Notes: generated by a model from the letters alone, not told the origin. Positions 8,443-19,094 are shown, counted from the first letter of the stretch. The stretch is DNA of 64,000 nucleotides from Altererythrobacter sp. H2 (GCF_035319885.1 NZ_CP141285.1:930001-994000); one strand, 5' to 3'. Numbers and translations are program-made.

Positions 8443-9966
8443 TCATGACCGGCGCCATTCGCGCAAGTCTCCTGCGCCTGCGACGATCTCGCCCGCGCTG
8501 CCGACCGGCTCCGCCTGGCCATCGGTGAGGAAGGCGATCATGGCCTCGTCCGCTGGCAGGACGGCTGCGAGCGTGCGCCTGCCCGCCGGGGTGCGTGCGA
8601 CCACCGTGCCCAGCTTCGGCTCGCCCTGGCGGCCATAGTGGACGGTGTAGGTCTCGATCGTGGCGGGGCCGAGGTAGGCCTTGTCCAGCTCCGGCACGGC
8701 CCCGCGCGCAGCGTCGGCTTCGGCCTGATAGTCGAAGGCTTGCGGGAAGCTGATGCCGGGATTGGGCTGGCTGGTCAGCACGATGGTGTGGTTGTGGGTG
8801 GCATAGCCGCCATTGGCGAACAGCAGGCCGGTGCGCTGTCTGTTTCGGGGCTCGGCACGCAGCTTGTCGACCATGCAGGCGACCGCGTGGCTCATGTAGT
8901 TGCCGATCGGCCCGCCGCCGAAGGTCAAGCCGCCGAACACCGTGGCCGGGCGGTCAAGCGGCCAGCCGATCACCCGCCGCGCCATCTTGGGCACGCAGGG
9001 AAAGCAGCTGTAGAGCTCCGCGTGGTCGATTTGCTCCACGCCAATGCCGTTCAGTTCCAGCGCGCGGGTGAGCGACACCGCCATGCTGGGCGAGGCATCG
9101 AACCGGTCCCGCTCAAGGAAGTCGTCGCTCTCGTGCGCCGCTGCGCCCGCGCCGACATAGACCAGCTGGCTATCCGGCACGCCCCGGCGGCGCGCCTCGG
9201 CCAGGCTGGTGACCAGGAACGCCGCGCCCTGGTTGACGCTGGAATTGGCGACCTGCAGCTTGGTGTAGGGGAAGGCGATCGGGCGGTTGTCGGCGCTGGG
9301 GGTGACCACGTCTTCGGCGCTCGTTTCGCTGCGGATCCAGGCCGAGGGATTGGCGGCAGCAACCTGCGAGAAGCGTGACCAGATCGCCCCGCTTTCGGCC
9401 TGTCCCTCGCTCAATGACTGGCCATATGCGGCGCGCCCGGCGTTCTCGTAGAGCGGATAGACATCGACCGGCACGGTCAGGCCATAGGACTGGCGATAGC
9501 CGACCGTGCGCCGGTGGGCTGCATCGCGCAGGGCATTGGGCTTGTGGTCCGATCCGGCGGCGGCGGCTTTCGCGCGGGCCAGGTGGGCGGCGGTGCGCAG
9601 CGCCTCGCCCCCCGATATGGCGCAAATCTTTGCCTTGCCCGCGCCGATGCGGTTGGCCGCTTCGTTGAGCAGCAGGATCGGGCTGTCGCCATTGGGCATG
9701 GCGGTCTGGAACAGGTGGTCAGGCGCCGCCCCGATGCCCTTGGCCACAGCTTCCGTCAGCGGGTTGAGGTGCGGCCACGACAGCTGGCTGACCAGCGCCA
9801 ATGAATCGACCTGCTCCAGCCAGCCGCCGCCCGCATCCGCATCGGCGGCGTTGAGCGCGGCGATCATCAGCCCGCCTGAATCGAGCCCCTGCTCCGGGCT
9901 GTCGGGCCGGTCGTTGACCTGGCCCACACCAATGATCACGGGCACATGTTCGGGATTGGCTGTCAT
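8443..9966 (-). CDS. Thiolase-like acetyl-CoA acetyltransferase (SCP-x type)
   Basis: A 507-residue thiolase superfamily protein. The N-terminal half starts with [12 protein letters not shown] and the C-terminal half carries a CFPC pair in [13 protein letters not shown] and a [17 protein letters not shown] segment that corresponds to the conserved His region of thiolases. An extra C-terminal domain of about 80 residues (from [10 protein letters not shown]) is typical of the long SCP-x-like group and looks like a small beta barrel. Such proteins cleave or form 3-ketoacyl-CoA, often with branched or sterol-derived chains. The start at 9966 follows a CGGAGAACACC ribosome-binding region. No partner gene is directly coupled. 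Confidence 0.8.
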   Translation of the reverse strand: MTANPEHVPVIIGVGQVNDRPDSPEQGLDSGGLMIAALNAADADAGGGWLEQVDSLALVSQLSWPHLNPLTEAVAKGIGAAPDHLFQTAMPNGDSPILLLNEAANRIGAGKAKICAISGGEALRTAAHLARAKAAAAGSDHKPNALRDAAHRRTVGYRQSYGLTVPVDVYPLYENAGRAAYGQSLSEGQAESGAIWSRFSQVAAANPSAWIRSETSAEDVVTPSADNRPIAFPYTKLQVANSSVNQGAAFLVTSLAEARRRGVPDSQLVYVGAGAAAHESDDFLERDRFDASPSMAVSLTRALELNGIGVEQIDHAELYSCFPCVPKMARRVIGWPLDRPATVFGGLTFGGGPIGNYMSHAVACMVDKLRAEPRNRQRTGLLFANGGYATHNHTIVLTSQPNPGISFPQAFDYQAEADAARGAVPELDKAYLGPATIETYTVHYGRQGEPKLGTVVARTPAGRRTLAAVLPADEAMIAFLTDGQAEPVGSAGEIVAGAGDLREWRRS

Positions 9967-10156
9967 GGTGTTCTCCGGTTGCGGAAGAGCCCATAAAGCC
10001 CCGGCCGCTGAGCGCAAACCAGCGAAGATGGTAGCGGCAGAGGCAGCCCCGGTTCAAGTTCCCGCACCCGGCGGGAAAGGAATTCTGCGCCGGGCAGCAA
10101 TTGCCGCCAGCGGGCCGCCCGCCTATTCCCCCAGCGGACAGGAAAGCGAGCCAGCG

Positions 10157-11065
10157 ATGAAACTGACCCACCTCGACCGCCTTGAGGCCGAGAGCATCCA
10201 TATCATGCGCGAAGTCGTGGCCGAGGCGCACAGCCCGGTCATGCTCTATTCGATCGGCAAGGACAGCGCGGTGATGCTGCACCTGGCGAAGAAGGCATTC
10301 TATCCCTCGCCGCCGCCGTTCCCGCTGCTCCATGTCGATACGACCTGGAAGTTCCGCGAGATGTACGCCCTGCGCCAGAAGTCGGCCGACGATGCCGGCA
10401 TGGACCTGCTGGTGTGGCAGAACGAAGAAGCGAAGGAGCGGGGCATCAACCCGTTCGACCACGGCCCACTCCACACCGATATGTGGAAGACGCAAGGGCT
10501 CAAGCAGGCGCTCGACCATTATGGGTTCGATGCGGCCTTCGGCGGGGCTCGCCGCGACGAGGAAAAGAGCCGCGCGAAGGAGCGGATTTTCTCGTTCCGC
10601 ACCGCCAGCCACGGGTGGGACCCGAAGAACCAGCGGCCCGAATTGTGGAATGTCTACAACGCGAAGAAGGCCAAAGGTGAAAGCATCCGCGTGTTCCCGC
10701 TGTCAAACTGGACCGAGCTCGACATCTGGCAATACATCATGGCCGAAAACATCGAGATCGTACCGCTCTATTTCTCCGCCCCGCGCCCGACATTCGAACA
10801 CGAAGGCGGCCTGTTCATGGTCGACGATGCCGAGCGGCTGGAGCAGGTCATGGGCACGCTGCCCCCGATCGTCGAGCGGTCCGTCCGCTTTCGCACGCTG
10901 GGCTGCTGGCCACTGACCGGCGCGGTCGTGAGCGAGGCGACCACGCTGGCGGAAGTGGTCCAGGAAATGCTGCTCACCACCACCAGCGAGCGGCAGGGCC
11001 GGGTGATCGACAAGGACGAAGGCGGTGCCGGGATGGAGAAAAAGAAGCAGGAGGGGTATTTCTGA
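10157..11065 (+). CDS. cysD: Sulfate adenylyltransferase subunit 2
   Basis: A 302-residue PAPS reductase-type protein that carries the ATP pyrophosphatase loop [16 protein letters not shown] near residues 29-44. It also has the conserved [19 protein letters not shown] segment and the [10 protein letters not shown]-terminal motif. With CysN it makes adenosine 5'-phosphosulfate from sulfate and ATP. The start at 10157 gives the usual [20 protein letters not shown]-terminus. It heads the operon cysD-cysNC-cysQ, with TGATG coupling to cysNC. Confidence 0.96.
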   Translation: MKLTHLDRLEAESIHIMREVVAEAHSPVMLYSIGKDSAVMLHLAKKAFYPSPPPFPLLHVDTTWKFREMYALRQKSADDAGMDLLVWQNEEAKERGINPFDHGPLHTDMWKTQGLKQALDHYGFDAAFGGARRDEEKSRAKERIFSFRTASHGWDPKNQRPELWNVYNAKKAKGESIRVFPLSNWTELDIWQYIMAENIEIVPLYFSAPRPTFEHEGGLFMVDDAERLEQVMGTLPPIVERSVRFRTLGCWPLTGAVVSEATTLAEVVQEMLLTTTSERQGRVIDKDEGGAGMEKKKQEGYF

Positions 11066-12990
11066 TGACCGAGCGCCCCGCCTACGAAACCGATGCTCTG
11101 ATCGCCGAGGACATCGAGGCATATCTCGATCAGCACCAGAACAAGGACCTGCTGCGCTTCATCACCTGCGGCAGCGTGGATGACGGCAAGAGCACGCTGA
11201 TCGGGCGGTTGCTTTACGATTCGAAGATGATCTTCGAGGACCAGCTCGCCGCGCTGGAAAGCGACAGCAAGCGCGTTGGTACGCAAGGGCAGGAGATCGA
11301 CTTTGCGCTGCTGGTCGACGGTCTGGCGGCCGAGCGGGAGCAGGGCATCACGATCGATGTCGCCTACCGCTTCTTCGCGACCGGGAAACGCAAGTTCATC
11401 GTTGCCGATTGCCCGGGGCACGAGCAATACACCCGCAACATGGTCACCGGCGCCTCTACCGCCGACGTGGCGGTGATCCTGGTCGATGCGCGCAAGGGCG
11501 TGCTGGTGCAGACGCGGCGGCACAGCTTCCTGTGTCACCAGCTCGGCATCCGCAACCTGGTGCTGGCGGTCAACAAGATGGACCTGGTCGATTACGATCA
11601 GGCGGTGTTTGACGCGATCTGCGCGGACTACGCCGCCTTCGCCCACAGCATCGGGATCGAAAGCTTCACCGCGCTGCCGATCTCCGGCTTCAAGGGCGAC
11701 AACATTACCCCCAAGGCCGATGGTGCACCCTCCGCCAATACGCCGTGGTATTCCGGCCCCAGCCTGATCGAGCATCTCGAAAAGGTGCCGCTGGTCAACG
11801 AAGCGGCGCAGGAGCGCAGCTTCCGGATGCCGGTGCAGTGGGTCAACCGGCCCAACCTCGATTTCCGCGGCTTTTCCGGCCTGATTGCCAGCGGCACGGT
11901 GAAGCCGGGCGATGCCGTGCGGATCGTGCCCTCCGGCAAGACCAGCACGGTCAAGTCGGTGGTGACGTTCGGCGGCGATCTGGCGCAGGGCGTGGCCGGC
12001 CAGTCGGTCACCGTGACCCTGGCCGACGAAGTCGATTGCTCGCGCGGCGACGTGATCGCAGCGGCCGAGGATCCGCCGCAGGCCTCCGACCAGTTCGAGG
12101 CGACGCTGGTCTGGCTCAGTGACGAGGCGATGAAGCCGGGTCGGGGCTACTGGCTCAAGCTGGCCACCCAGACGGTGACCGCCACGGTGCAGGAGCCGAA
12201 GTACGAGATCAACGTCAATACGCTTGAGCATCTGGCCGCCAGGACACTTGAACTCAACGCCATCGGGGTGGCCGAGCTGCGCACCGAGAAACCGATCGTG
12301 TTCGAGCCTTACGACAAGAGCCGGACGCTGGGCGGGTTCATCCTGATCGACAAGCTGACCAATGCCACGGTCGCAGCCGGGATGCTCCATTTCAGCCTGC
12401 GCCGGGCGGACAATGTCCACTGGCAGGCCGTCAGCACCACGCGCGAGCAGCACGCCGCGCTCAAGAACCAGAAGCCGCTCGTGCTGTGGTTCACCGGCCT
12501 TTCGGGTTCGGGCAAATCGACCATCGCCAACGCGGTCGAGCAGCGGCTGGTGCACATGAACCGCCACACCTTCCTGCTGGACGGGGACAATGTGCGGCAC
12601 GGGCTGAACAAGGATTTGGGCTTTACCGAAGCTGACCGGATCGAGAATATCCGCCGGGTCGGCGAAGTGGCGCGGCTGATGACCGACGCCGGTCTGATCG
12701 TGCTGACCGCCTTCATCAGCCCGTTCCGCGCCGAGCGCGAACTGGTGCGGGGGATGATGGCCGAGGGCGAGTTTGTCGAGATTTTCGTCGATACCCCGCT
12801 GGAAGTGGCCGAAGCGCGCGACGTGAAGGGCCTCTACAAGAAGGCAAGGGCCGGGCAGCTCAAGAATTTCACCGGGATCGACAGCCCCTACGAAGCGCCT
12901 GATAACCCGGAAATCCGCGTCAACACCGTGGACATGACGGTGGACGAGGCTGCCGATTACATCGTTTCGCGGATAGTACCGCTGCGATGA
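11065..12990 (+). CDS. cysNC: Bifunctional sulfate adenylyltransferase subunit 1 / APS kinase
   Basis: A 641-residue fusion. Residues about 25-450 are the translation-factor-like GTPase CysN, with P-loop [10 protein letters not shown] (near 36-45), the [12 protein letters not shown] switch and the NKMDLVDY specificity motif. Residues about 465-641 are the APS kinase CysC, with P-loop GLSGSGKST near 478-486 and the [15 protein letters not shown] substrate segment. Together with CysD it drives ATP sulfurylase by GTP hydrolysis and then phosphorylates APS to PAPS. The fusion is common in Alphaproteobacteria. It overlaps cysD by one base and cysQ by four. Confidence 0.96.
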   Translation: MTERPAYETDALIAEDIEAYLDQHQNKDLLRFITCGSVDDGKSTLIGRLLYDSKMIFEDQLAALESDSKRVGTQGQEIDFALLVDGLAAEREQGITIDVAYRFFATGKRKFIVADCPGHEQYTRNMVTGASTADVAVILVDARKGVLVQTRRHSFLCHQLGIRNLVLAVNKMDLVDYDQAVFDAICADYAAFAHSIGIESFTALPISGFKGDNITPKADGAPSANTPWYSGPSLIEHLEKVPLVNEAAQERSFRMPVQWVNRPNLDFRGFSGLIASGTVKPGDAVRIVPSGKTSTVKSVVTFGGDLAQGVAGQSVTVTLADEVDCSRGDVIAAAEDPPQASDQFEATLVWLSDEAMKPGRGYWLKLATQTVTATVQEPKYEINVNTLEHLAARTLELNAIGVAELRTEKPIVFEPYDKSRTLGGFILIDKLTNATVAAGMLHFSLRRADNVHWQAVSTTREQHAALKNQKPLVLWFTGLSGSGKSTIANAVEQRLVHMNRHTFLLDGDNVRHGLNKDLGFTEADRIENIRRVGEVARLMTDAGLIVLTAFISPFRAERELVRGMMAEGEFVEIFVDTPLEVAEARDVKGLYKKARAGQLKNFTGIDSPYEAPDNPEIRVNTVDMTVDEAADYIVSRIVPLR

Positions 12991-13733
12991 ACATGACCGA
13001 TGCCGAACTTGCCGCGCATCTGGCCGAAGTGGCCGGGCGCCTGCTGCTGGAAGTGCGCGCCAGCGGTGTGTTCCAGGGCAAGGCGCTGGGCAAGGCGGGG
13101 GATGAAACCGCCAACCAGTTCCTGTGCCACGCCTTGCGGGCGCAGCGGCCGGACGACGGCCTGCTGAGCGAGGAAGAGAAGGACAACCCCGACCGGCTGG
13201 CCAAGAGCCGCGTCTGGATCGTCGATCCGGTGGACGGCACCCGCGAGTATGGCGACGAACGCAGCGACTGGGCGGTCCATGTCGGGCTGGCGGTGGACGG
13301 GGCGGCGACCATTGGTGCCGTAGCCCTGCCGGGGTTCGAAGGCGGGGTCGTGCTGCGCAGTGACCAACCGCAGGCCCTGCCGCCTGCCCCCTCGCGCCCG
13401 CGCATGGTGGTCAGCCGCACGCGCCCTGCGGCAGAGGCGGTGGCAGTGGCCGAAACGCTCGGGGCTGAACTGGTGCCGATGGGCAGTGCCGGGGCCAAGG
13501 CCATGGCGGTGGTCCTGGGGCAGGCGGAGATATATCTCCATTCCGGCGGCCAGTACGAATGGGACAGCTGCGCCCCGGTCGCGGTGGCACAGGCGCATGG
13601 CCTTCACGCCAGCCGGATGGACGGCACCCCGCTCGTCTACAACCAGGGCGACACCTACATGCCGGACCTGCTGATCTGCCGCGCGGAGTGGGTGGGGCCC
13701 GTCCGCAACGCGCTGGCATCGCGGACCGGCTGA
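12987..13733 (+). CDS. cysQ: 3'(2'),5'-bisphosphate nucleotidase CysQ
   Basis: A 248-residue inositol-monophosphatase-fold enzyme. Metal-binding residues appear in LLSEEEKDN, the [12 protein letters not shown] motif (near residues 76-87), and [14 protein letters not shown] in the C-terminal half. It hydrolyses 3'-phosphoadenosine 5'-phosphate, the by-product of PAPS use, to AMP and so completes the sulfate-activation operon. It starts within the last codons of cysNC (ATGA overlap) and is convergent with a thiolase nine bases away. Confidence 0.93.
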   Translation: MNMTDAELAAHLAEVAGRLLLEVRASGVFQGKALGKAGDETANQFLCHALRAQRPDDGLLSEEEKDNPDRLAKSRVWIVDPVDGTREYGDERSDWAVHVGLAVDGAATIGAVALPGFEGGVVLRSDQPQALPPAPSRPRMVVSRTRPAAEAVAVAETLGAELVPMGSAGAKAMAVVLGQAEIYLHSGGQYEWDSCAPVAVAQAHGLHASRMDGTPLVYNQGDTYMPDLLICRAEWVGPVRNALASRTG

Positions 13734-13742
13734 CCTTTTTCC

Positions 13743-15011
13743 TCAGTCGACGAAGTCGTCGATCCGCTCGACCACGATCGCCGGGGCCATGCCGCCTGCG
13801 GCGCACATGGTGACGAGGCCGTAACGCCCGCCGCGGCGCTCCAGTTCGTCGATCACGGTGCCGATCAGGATCGATCCCGTGGCGCCGATCGGATGGCCCA
13901 GTGCAATCGAGCCGCCGTTGACGTTGACCTTGTCCCAGTCGAGCCCGAGATCGCGCACGAACTTGGCGGCGACCACGGCGAAGGCTTCGTTGATTTCGTA
14001 GAGGTCGATATCGTCGGAGGTCAGCCCCGCCTTCTCCAGCACCTTCTTCGCCGCCGGGACCGGCGCGTTGAGCATCAGCGTGGGGTCATCGCCCATGTTG
14101 GCGGTGGCGACGATCCGGGCGCGCGGCTTGAGGCCATGCTTGCGGGCATAGTCGGCGCTGGCGACCAGCACGGCAGCGGCACCATCGACCACGCCCGAGC
14201 TGTTGCCCGCATGGTGGAAGTGCTGGATCTCCAGGTCCGGGTACTTCTGGTTGATCAGCTTGCGGAAGGTGGTGCCGTTGGCATCGATCGGCACGTCGGC
14301 GATCTTGGTGAAGGCCGGCTCGAGCTGGCCGAGGCCTTCGAGGGTCGTCTCGGGGCGGGGGTATTCCTCGCGGTCGAGCACCACATTGCCTGCGTCATCC
14401 ACCACCGGCACGACCGACTTGGCAAAGCGGCCTTCCCTGATTGCTTCGGCGGCGCGCTGCTGGCTGCGGTAGCCGACTTCGTCGAGGTCGGCCCGGGTGA
14501 AACCTTCCATGCTGGCAATGGCATCGCCGCAGATGCCCTGGTGGCTCTGCGGGTGAACCTTCTGCAGCCGCTCGTTGTAGCTGCCCATCATCGGCGGCTT
14601 GAGGCCGGCCTGCATCTTCTCCTTGGCCATCTGCGCGGTCAGGCTCATCATCTCGGTGCCGCCTGCAACCACGCAATCGGCCATGCCGCTCATCACCTGC
14701 GCTGCGGCCAGGTTGACCGAAGTGATCCCGCCGCCGCAGAACCGGTCCAGCGTCATGCCGCTGCTGGTCACATCGTATCCTGCGTCGAGCGAGGCCATCC
14801 GGCCCATGTCGCCCGCCTGCAAGCCGTCCTGGGTGGAGACTGACCAGATCACGTCATCGACGGTCTTGGTATCGAGGTTGTTGCGGTCCTTGATGGCCTT
14901 GAGCACGGTGGCGGCGAGGTGCTGGGGATGCTGCGCTGCCAGCGCACCCTTGCCCTGCTTGCCGATCCCGCGCGGGGTCCGCACTGCGTCGATGATGTAA
15001 GCTTCGGCCAT
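13743..15011 (-). CDS. Acetyl-CoA C-acetyltransferase (thiolase)
   Basis: A 422-residue thiolase. The acyl-accepting Cys is in [16 protein letters not shown]; the two other catalytic stretches are [11 protein letters not shown] / [15 protein letters not shown] (His) and [11 protein letters not shown] (second Cys). This is the FadA/PaaJ-like group that cleaves 3-ketoacyl-CoA with CoA. The start at 15011 is chosen because it gives the canonical [16 protein letters not shown]-terminus and is preceded by AGAGGAATT. It diverges from the enoyl-CoA hydratase operon across about 100 bp holding a TTGACGT-type palindrome (15043-15058), which suggests joint control. Confidence 0.93.
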   Translation of the reverse strand: MAEAYIIDAVRTPRGIGKQGKGALAAQHPQHLAATVLKAIKDRNNLDTKTVDDVIWSVSTQDGLQAGDMGRMASLDAGYDVTSSGMTLDRFCGGGITSVNLAAAQVMSGMADCVVAGGTEMMSLTAQMAKEKMQAGLKPPMMGSYNERLQKVHPQSHQGICGDAIASMEGFTRADLDEVGYRSQQRAAEAIREGRFAKSVVPVVDDAGNVVLDREEYPRPETTLEGLGQLEPAFTKIADVPIDANGTTFRKLINQKYPDLEIQHFHHAGNSSGVVDGAAAVLVASADYARKHGLKPRARIVATANMGDDPTLMLNAPVPAAKKVLEKAGLTSDDIDLYEINEAFAVVAAKFVRDLGLDWDKVNVNGGSIALGHPIGATGSILIGTVIDELERRGGRYGLVTMCAAGGMAPAIVVERIDDFVD

Positions 15012-15042
15012 ATCCAATTCCTCTCGCCTGTCGAAAATGCAG

Positions 15043-15058
15043 TTGACGTGTCCGTAAA
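15043..15058. promoter_or_regulatory. TTGACGT-type palindromic site in a divergent promoter
   Basis: The site reads TTGACGTGTCCGTAAA, with half-sites TTGACG/TTTACG in inverted order. It lies 31 bases from the thiolase start and 55 bases from the enoyl-CoA hydratase start, so one bound protein could control both directions. It matches the sites at 386-399, 465-480 and 20571-20586 in register and spacing. Confidence 0.5.
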
Positions 15059-15113
15059 CCTTGGCCAGCAACACGGCAAGAACTCAGTTGCAATCAAAAA
15101 TGGGAGTGAGGCA

Positions 15114-15887
15114 ATGTCGGAAGAGCTGCTGACCGAAGTGCGGGCCACGGATTTTGGGGGCGTCCTGATCATCACGATCAACCGGCCCGAGGCCAAGAAC
15201 GCGATGAACAAGGCAGCCGCCGAAGGCATTGCTGCTGCGCTGGACCGGCTCGACTCCGAAGACGATCTCCGGGTCGCCATCATCACCGGTGCGGGCGGCA
15301 CGTTCTGTTCCGGCATGGACCTCAAGGGCTTCCTGCGCGGCGAATCGCCCAGCATCCCCGGCCGCGGGTTCGGCGGCCTGGTCGAGGCACCTCCGAAGAA
15401 GCCGCTGATCGCAGCGGTGGAAGGCTATGCCCTGGCCGGCGGGCTCGAACTGATGATCGCCTGCGACATGGTGGTGGCGCACAGCGGGGCCAAGTTCGGC
15501 ATTCCCGAAGCCAAGCGCGGCCTTGCCGCAGGGGCCGGCGGGCTGATGCTGCTGCCTGACCTGATCCCGCACAAGGTGGCGATGGAACTGGCGCTGACCG
15601 GAGACTTCATCGATGCCGCCCGCGCGCACCAGCTCGGCCTGGTCAACCGCGTGACCGATGGCGCGGCGCTCGATGCCGCGCTGGAGCTGGCGGCGTCCAT
15701 CAGTGCCAACGGCCCGCTGGCGGTCCGCGTCTCGAAGCAGATCATCGAGGAATCGCGCGGCTGGGCCCGCAGTGAACGGTGGCAGGAGCAGGCCAAGCTG
15801 CTGCCGCAGGTGTTCATGAGCGCCGATGCGCGCGAAGGCGCAGCGGCCTTTGCCGAGAAGCGCAAGCCCAACTGGACGGGCAAGTAA
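15114..15887 (+). CDS. Enoyl-CoA hydratase/isomerase (crotonase) family protein
   Basis: A 257-residue crotonase-fold enzyme. The oxyanion-hole segments are GTFCSGMDLKGF and EGYALAGGLELMIACD. Both acid/base glutamates of true hydratases appear to be present: one in FGIPEAKRGL and one in VAMELALTGD. It should hydrate 2-enoyl-CoA esters in beta-oxidation. The ATG at 15114 has a GGGAGTGAGGCA leader that can serve as ribosome-binding site. It is the first gene of an operon with an AMACR-type racemase and an acyl-CoA dehydrogenase, which suggests breakdown of alpha-methyl-branched acyl chains. Confidence 0.9.
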   Translation: MSEELLTEVRATDFGGVLIITINRPEAKNAMNKAAAEGIAAALDRLDSEDDLRVAIITGAGGTFCSGMDLKGFLRGESPSIPGRGFGGLVEAPPKKPLIAAVEGYALAGGLELMIACDMVVAHSGAKFGIPEAKRGLAAGAGGLMLLPDLIPHKVAMELALTGDFIDAARAHQLGLVNRVTDGAALDAALELAASISANGPLAVRVSKQIIEESRGWARSERWQEQAKLLPQVFMSADAREGAAAFAEKRKPNWTGK

Positions 15888-15890
15888 GGC

Positions 15891-17039
15891 ATGTCGGGGC
15901 CTCTCAGCGGCATCCGCATCGTCGAGTTTGCCGGGATCGGTCCGGGCCCGTTCTGCGGGATGATGCTGGCCGACCACGGTGCGGAAGTGATCCGGATCGA
16001 CCGGGCCAGCGGCTCGCGCGGCGGCTCGCAGCCGGTCACCTCGAAGGACGTGCTGGCGCGCGGGCGCAAGTCGGTCGCGATCAACCTCAAGACCGCCGAA
16101 GGCGTGGCACTGGCGCGCAAGCTGGCCGCCAGTGCCGACGGGGTGATCGAAGGCTTCCGCCCCGGCGTGATGGAGCGGCTCGGGCTTGGTCCGGAGGAAT
16201 TGCTCAAGGACAACCCCAAGCTGGTCTATGGCCGGATGACGGGCTGGGGCCAGACCGGGCCTTATGCCCCCTATGCCGGGCATGACATCAACTACATCGC
16301 GCTGGCCGGCGCGCTGGCGCATTTCGGCCGTGCGGGCGGCAAGCCGACCCCGCCGATCAACATGGTGGGCGATTTCGGCGGCGGCGGGATGATGCTCGCC
16401 TTCGGGATGGTCAACGCCTTGCTCAACGTCGCGCGCGGCGGGGAGGGGCAGGTGATCGACTGCGCCATGACCGATGGCACCGCCGTGCTGATGAGCATGA
16501 TGCACGGGATGAAGAATGTCGGCGTGTGGTCGGAGGAGCTGGGCGTCAACCTGCTCGATACCGGGGCGCATTTCTACGACACTTACGAAACGGCGGACGG
16601 CAAGTTCGTCTCCATCGGCAGCATCGAGCCGCAGTTCTACGCCGAGCTGCGCCGCCTTGCGGGGCTGGAGGAAGACAACGCGTTCGATGCCCAGCATGAT
16701 CGAAGCCAGTGGGGCGCATTGAAGGACAAGCTGACCGCGCTGTTCAAATCGAAGACCCGCGCCGAGTGGGACGCGCTGATGGAGCATACCGACGTGTGCT
16801 ACGCCCCGGTGCTGACCATGAGCGAGGCTGCGGCGCACCCGCACAATGTCGCCCGCGGCACCTTCATCGAGGTGGCAGGCGATCTCCAGCCCGCGCCTGC
16901 GCCCCGCTATTCCGCCACGCAGACCGCCGTGCCCGCAGCGGCGCCGATGCCCGGCAACGATACCGACGCGATTCTCGCCGCGCTCGGCCTTTCTGACGAT
17001 GACCGCACCGCCCTGCGCGATGCCGGAACGATAGCCTGA
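15891..17039 (+). CDS. Alpha-methylacyl-CoA racemase-like CoA-transferase III family protein
   Basis: A 382-residue class III CoA-transferase fold protein. It carries AGHDINYIALAG, where H131 matches the catalytic His of human and mycobacterial AMACR, and NMVGDFGGGG with D161 at the catalytic Asp position. This pair distinguishes racemases from formyl-CoA-type transferases. The enzyme epimerises (2R)- and (2S)-methylacyl-CoA so that stereospecific acyl-CoA oxidation can proceed. It lies three bases behind the hydratase and 15 bases before an LCAD-like dehydrogenase, a coherent set for pristanate-, phytol- or sterol-side-chain-like substrates. Confidence 0.88.
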   Translation: MSGPLSGIRIVEFAGIGPGPFCGMMLADHGAEVIRIDRASGSRGGSQPVTSKDVLARGRKSVAINLKTAEGVALARKLAASADGVIEGFRPGVMERLGLGPEELLKDNPKLVYGRMTGWGQTGPYAPYAGHDINYIALAGALAHFGRAGGKPTPPINMVGDFGGGGMMLAFGMVNALLNVARGGEGQVIDCAMTDGTAVLMSMMHGMKNVGVWSEELGVNLLDTGAHFYDTYETADGKFVSIGSIEPQFYAELRRLAGLEEDNAFDAQHDRSQWGALKDKLTALFKSKTRAEWDALMEHTDVCYAPVLTMSEAAAHPHNVARGTFIEVAGDLQPAPAPRYSATQTAVPAAAPMPGNDTDAILAALGLSDDDRTALRDAGTIA

Positions 17040-17054
17040 CAGGAGCCTAGGCCC

Positions 17055-18197
17055 ATGCTCGATCTCTCCCGCCGCTTTGCCTACACCGAGGAACACAACA
17101 TGTTCCGCGACACCGTGCGCAAGGTGTTCGCCCAGCATCTCGAACCCTTCCTCGACGAGCACGAGAAGAACGGTATCGTCCCGCGCGAGGTGTGGAAGGC
17201 GGTCGGCGAGGCGGGCCTGCTGTGCCCGACGGTGAAGGAAGAGAACGGCGGCCTCGGGCTCGACTTCGGCTATTGCGCGGTGGTGGGCGAGGAAATGGCC
17301 TACCTTGGCAGCGCCGCCGGCTTCACCCTGCAGAGCGACATCACCGCTAACTACTTCGAGCGGCTCGGTACTGCCGAGCAGCGCGCGAAGTATCTGCCCG
17401 GCATGGTCACTGGCGACATTATCACCGCCATCGCCATGACCGAGCCGGGTGCCGGCAGCGACCTGCAGGGCATCCGCACCACCGCGCGCGAGGATGGCGG
17501 CGACTACGTGATCAACGGCTCCAAGACCTATATCACCAACGGCCAGAACGCCGACGTGGTGATCGTGGTCGCCAAGACCGACCCGGCGGCAGGCGCCAAG
17601 GGTACCACCCTGCTGCTGGTCGAGGACGGCACCCCCGGCTTCGTCAAGGGCCGCAACCTCGACAAGATCGGCCAGCACGCCGCCGACACCAGCGAGCTGT
17701 TCTTCGAGGACGTGCGCGTGCCCAAGGAAAATGTGCTCGGCGGGGTCGGGCGCGGGTTTGTCCACCTGATGGAGGAACTGCCGCAGGAACGGCTCGGCAT
17801 CGCGGTCGGCGGGCAGGCAGCGGCCCAGCGCGCGTTCGACGAAGCGGTCAAGTTCACCAAGGACCGCAAGGCGTTCGGGCGCACCGTGTTCGAGTTCCAG
17901 AACACCAAGTTCACTCTGGCTGATCTTGCCGCCGAGCTGCAGGTCGGCTGGGCGCACCTGGACTGGGCGCTGCTGCGCCATCTGAAGGGCGAGCTGACCA
18001 CCACCGAGGCGAGCGCGGCCAAGCTGTGGCACACCGAGCTGCAGTGGAAGGCAGTCGATGTCGCACTCCAGCTCCACGGCGGGGCCGGCTACATGAACGA
18101 ATACGCCATCGCCCGGCTGTGGCGCGATGCCCGCGTGACCCGCATCTTCGGCGGCACCAACGAGATCATGAAGGAAGTGATCAGCCGGGGGATTTGA
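17055..18197 (+). CDS. Acyl-CoA dehydrogenase, long-chain (ACADL-like)
   Basis: A 380-residue FAD enzyme. The middle domain has ITAIAMTEPGAGSDLQGIRTT and YVINGSKTYITNG (each a family signature), and the C-terminal domain has GRTVFEFQNTKF and LHGGAGYMNEYAIARL. The end, RIFGGTNEIMKEVISR, matches the long-chain dehydrogenase signature, in which the catalytic Glu is in an internal helix and not before GGT. Last gene of the hydratase-racemase operon. A palindromic repeat follows 25 bases after the stop and may serve as the operon end. Confidence 0.92.
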   Translation: MLDLSRRFAYTEEHNMFRDTVRKVFAQHLEPFLDEHEKNGIVPREVWKAVGEAGLLCPTVKEENGGLGLDFGYCAVVGEEMAYLGSAAGFTLQSDITANYFERLGTAEQRAKYLPGMVTGDIITAIAMTEPGAGSDLQGIRTTAREDGGDYVINGSKTYITNGQNADVVIVVAKTDPAAGAKGTTLLLVEDGTPGFVKGRNLDKIGQHAADTSELFFEDVRVPKENVLGGVGRGFVHLMEELPQERLGIAVGGQAAAQRAFDEAVKFTKDRKAFGRTVFEFQNTKFTLADLAAELQVGWAHLDWALLRHLKGELTTTEASAAKLWHTELQWKAVDVALQLHGGAGYMNEYAIARLWRDARVTRIFGGTNEIMKEVISRGI

Positions 18198-18222
18198 GGG
18201 GGCAGGGTAACGCCCCCACCGT

Positions 18223-18316
18223 CGTCATTGCGAGCGACCAAAGGTCGCGCGGCAATCCAGAGCCTGGCGCACTGCGCTCTGGATTGCCACGGCGACTGCG
18301 TCACCTCGCAATGACG
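18223..18316. repeat. Palindromic dispersed repeat, copy 1
   Basis: Outer arms CGTCATTGCGAG / CTCGCAATGACG and inner arms GGCAATCCAGAG / CTCTGGATTGCC are each perfect 12-bp inverted repeats, so the whole 94-bp unit can fold into one long hairpin. It lies between two convergent genes. The same architecture recurs at 19095, 19549 and 21836 with variable spacers. This family is of the widespread REP/MITE-like type; it contains no gene. Confidence 0.9.
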
Positions 18317-18454
18317 GGGGAGGGGGAAGCGCGCTTGACACCTGCTTGACGAAGTTGACACCGTGTCAAGCTGGTCGTTCCCTATCAAACATCTGAATTA
18401 AAACGAAATAGAGGCAATCCGGCGGACTTTGGGCGACAGGCTGCCCCCCGCCCC

Positions 18455-19036
18455 CTAGGCCTCGTAAGTCCCGCCATAGAAGGCGTCCATCTCGTCATCG
18501 TAGCCGTCGAGCCAGTCCTGTGGGCCGCGCTCGACCCGCTCGATCAGGTTGGGCAGGTCATCGGCATCGAACGCGCCCGCCGGGTCGTAATCATCGCGCG
18601 GCGGGCGGACGAACTGGCGGCGCGTGGCCAGCAGCGCCAGGGTCAGCCGCTCGTCATAGCGGCGCGACACGCCGACCAGCTCGCCGTTGTAGTAATGCGG
18701 CACCTCGACCCCGTGCAGCGCGCGGCCCAGCGCGGCCTCGGCCAGTGCGTCGAACCGGGTGTGGAACGCCGCCTCCCACGCCTTGGCAAAGGGCTTGCCG
18801 TGCAGCCGCGCGCGCAGCTGGTAGGCCGACTGGCGGCTCATCCCCACCGCCCGCGCGGCCGCGGCGACATTGTGGCTCGCCGCCAGCTCGCGCAGGAACG
18901 CGGCTTGACGCGCGGGGGTCCAGCCGTCGTGGCGCGGCGCCGCCGGGGCAGTTGGCAGGGTTGCGGAGGCGACCGGTGCGGCAGCAGGCTCGCTGGCGGC
19001 GTGGTCAAACGAACGGGGATCGGGATATGTGCTCAT
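18455..19036 (-). CDS. Helix-turn-helix protein of unknown function
   Basis: A 193-residue protein I cannot assign to a named family. After an Ala/Pro-rich first 35 residues it has a likely helix-turn-helix at about residues 38-75: ARQAAFLRELAASHNVAAAA, then ARAVGMSRQSAYQLRARL. That pattern is like resolvase, terminase-small-subunit or transposase-type DNA-binding helices. The rest is mixed helical with an acidic C-terminus (DGYDDEMDAFYGG). Codon use looks native. It sits alone between repeat copies 1 and 2 and diverges from the GIY-YIG gene. A link to the repeats is possible but only positional. Confidence 0.6.
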   Translation of the reverse strand: MSTYPDPRSFDHAASEPAAAPVASATLPTAPAAPRHDGWTPARQAAFLRELAASHNVAAAARAVGMSRQSAYQLRARLHGKPFAKAWEAAFHTRFDALAEAALGRALHGVEVPHYYNGELVGVSRRYDERLTLALLATRRQFVRPPRDDYDPAGAFDADDLPNLIERVERGPQDWLDGYDDEMDAFYGGTYEA

Positions 19037-19094
19037 CGACGAGGATAAGCCAGATTTCGCGCGTGTAGGAAAATGGTTTTCGTCCCACCCACCC

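Noticed and set aside
15084-18077. A 997-codon open frame on the minus strand
   Set aside because: It is antisense to the hydratase, racemase and dehydrogenase genes, whose products show full catalytic motifs. The antisense product is rich in His, Arg, Ala and Gly, as expected for a shadow frame in G+C-rich coding DNA.
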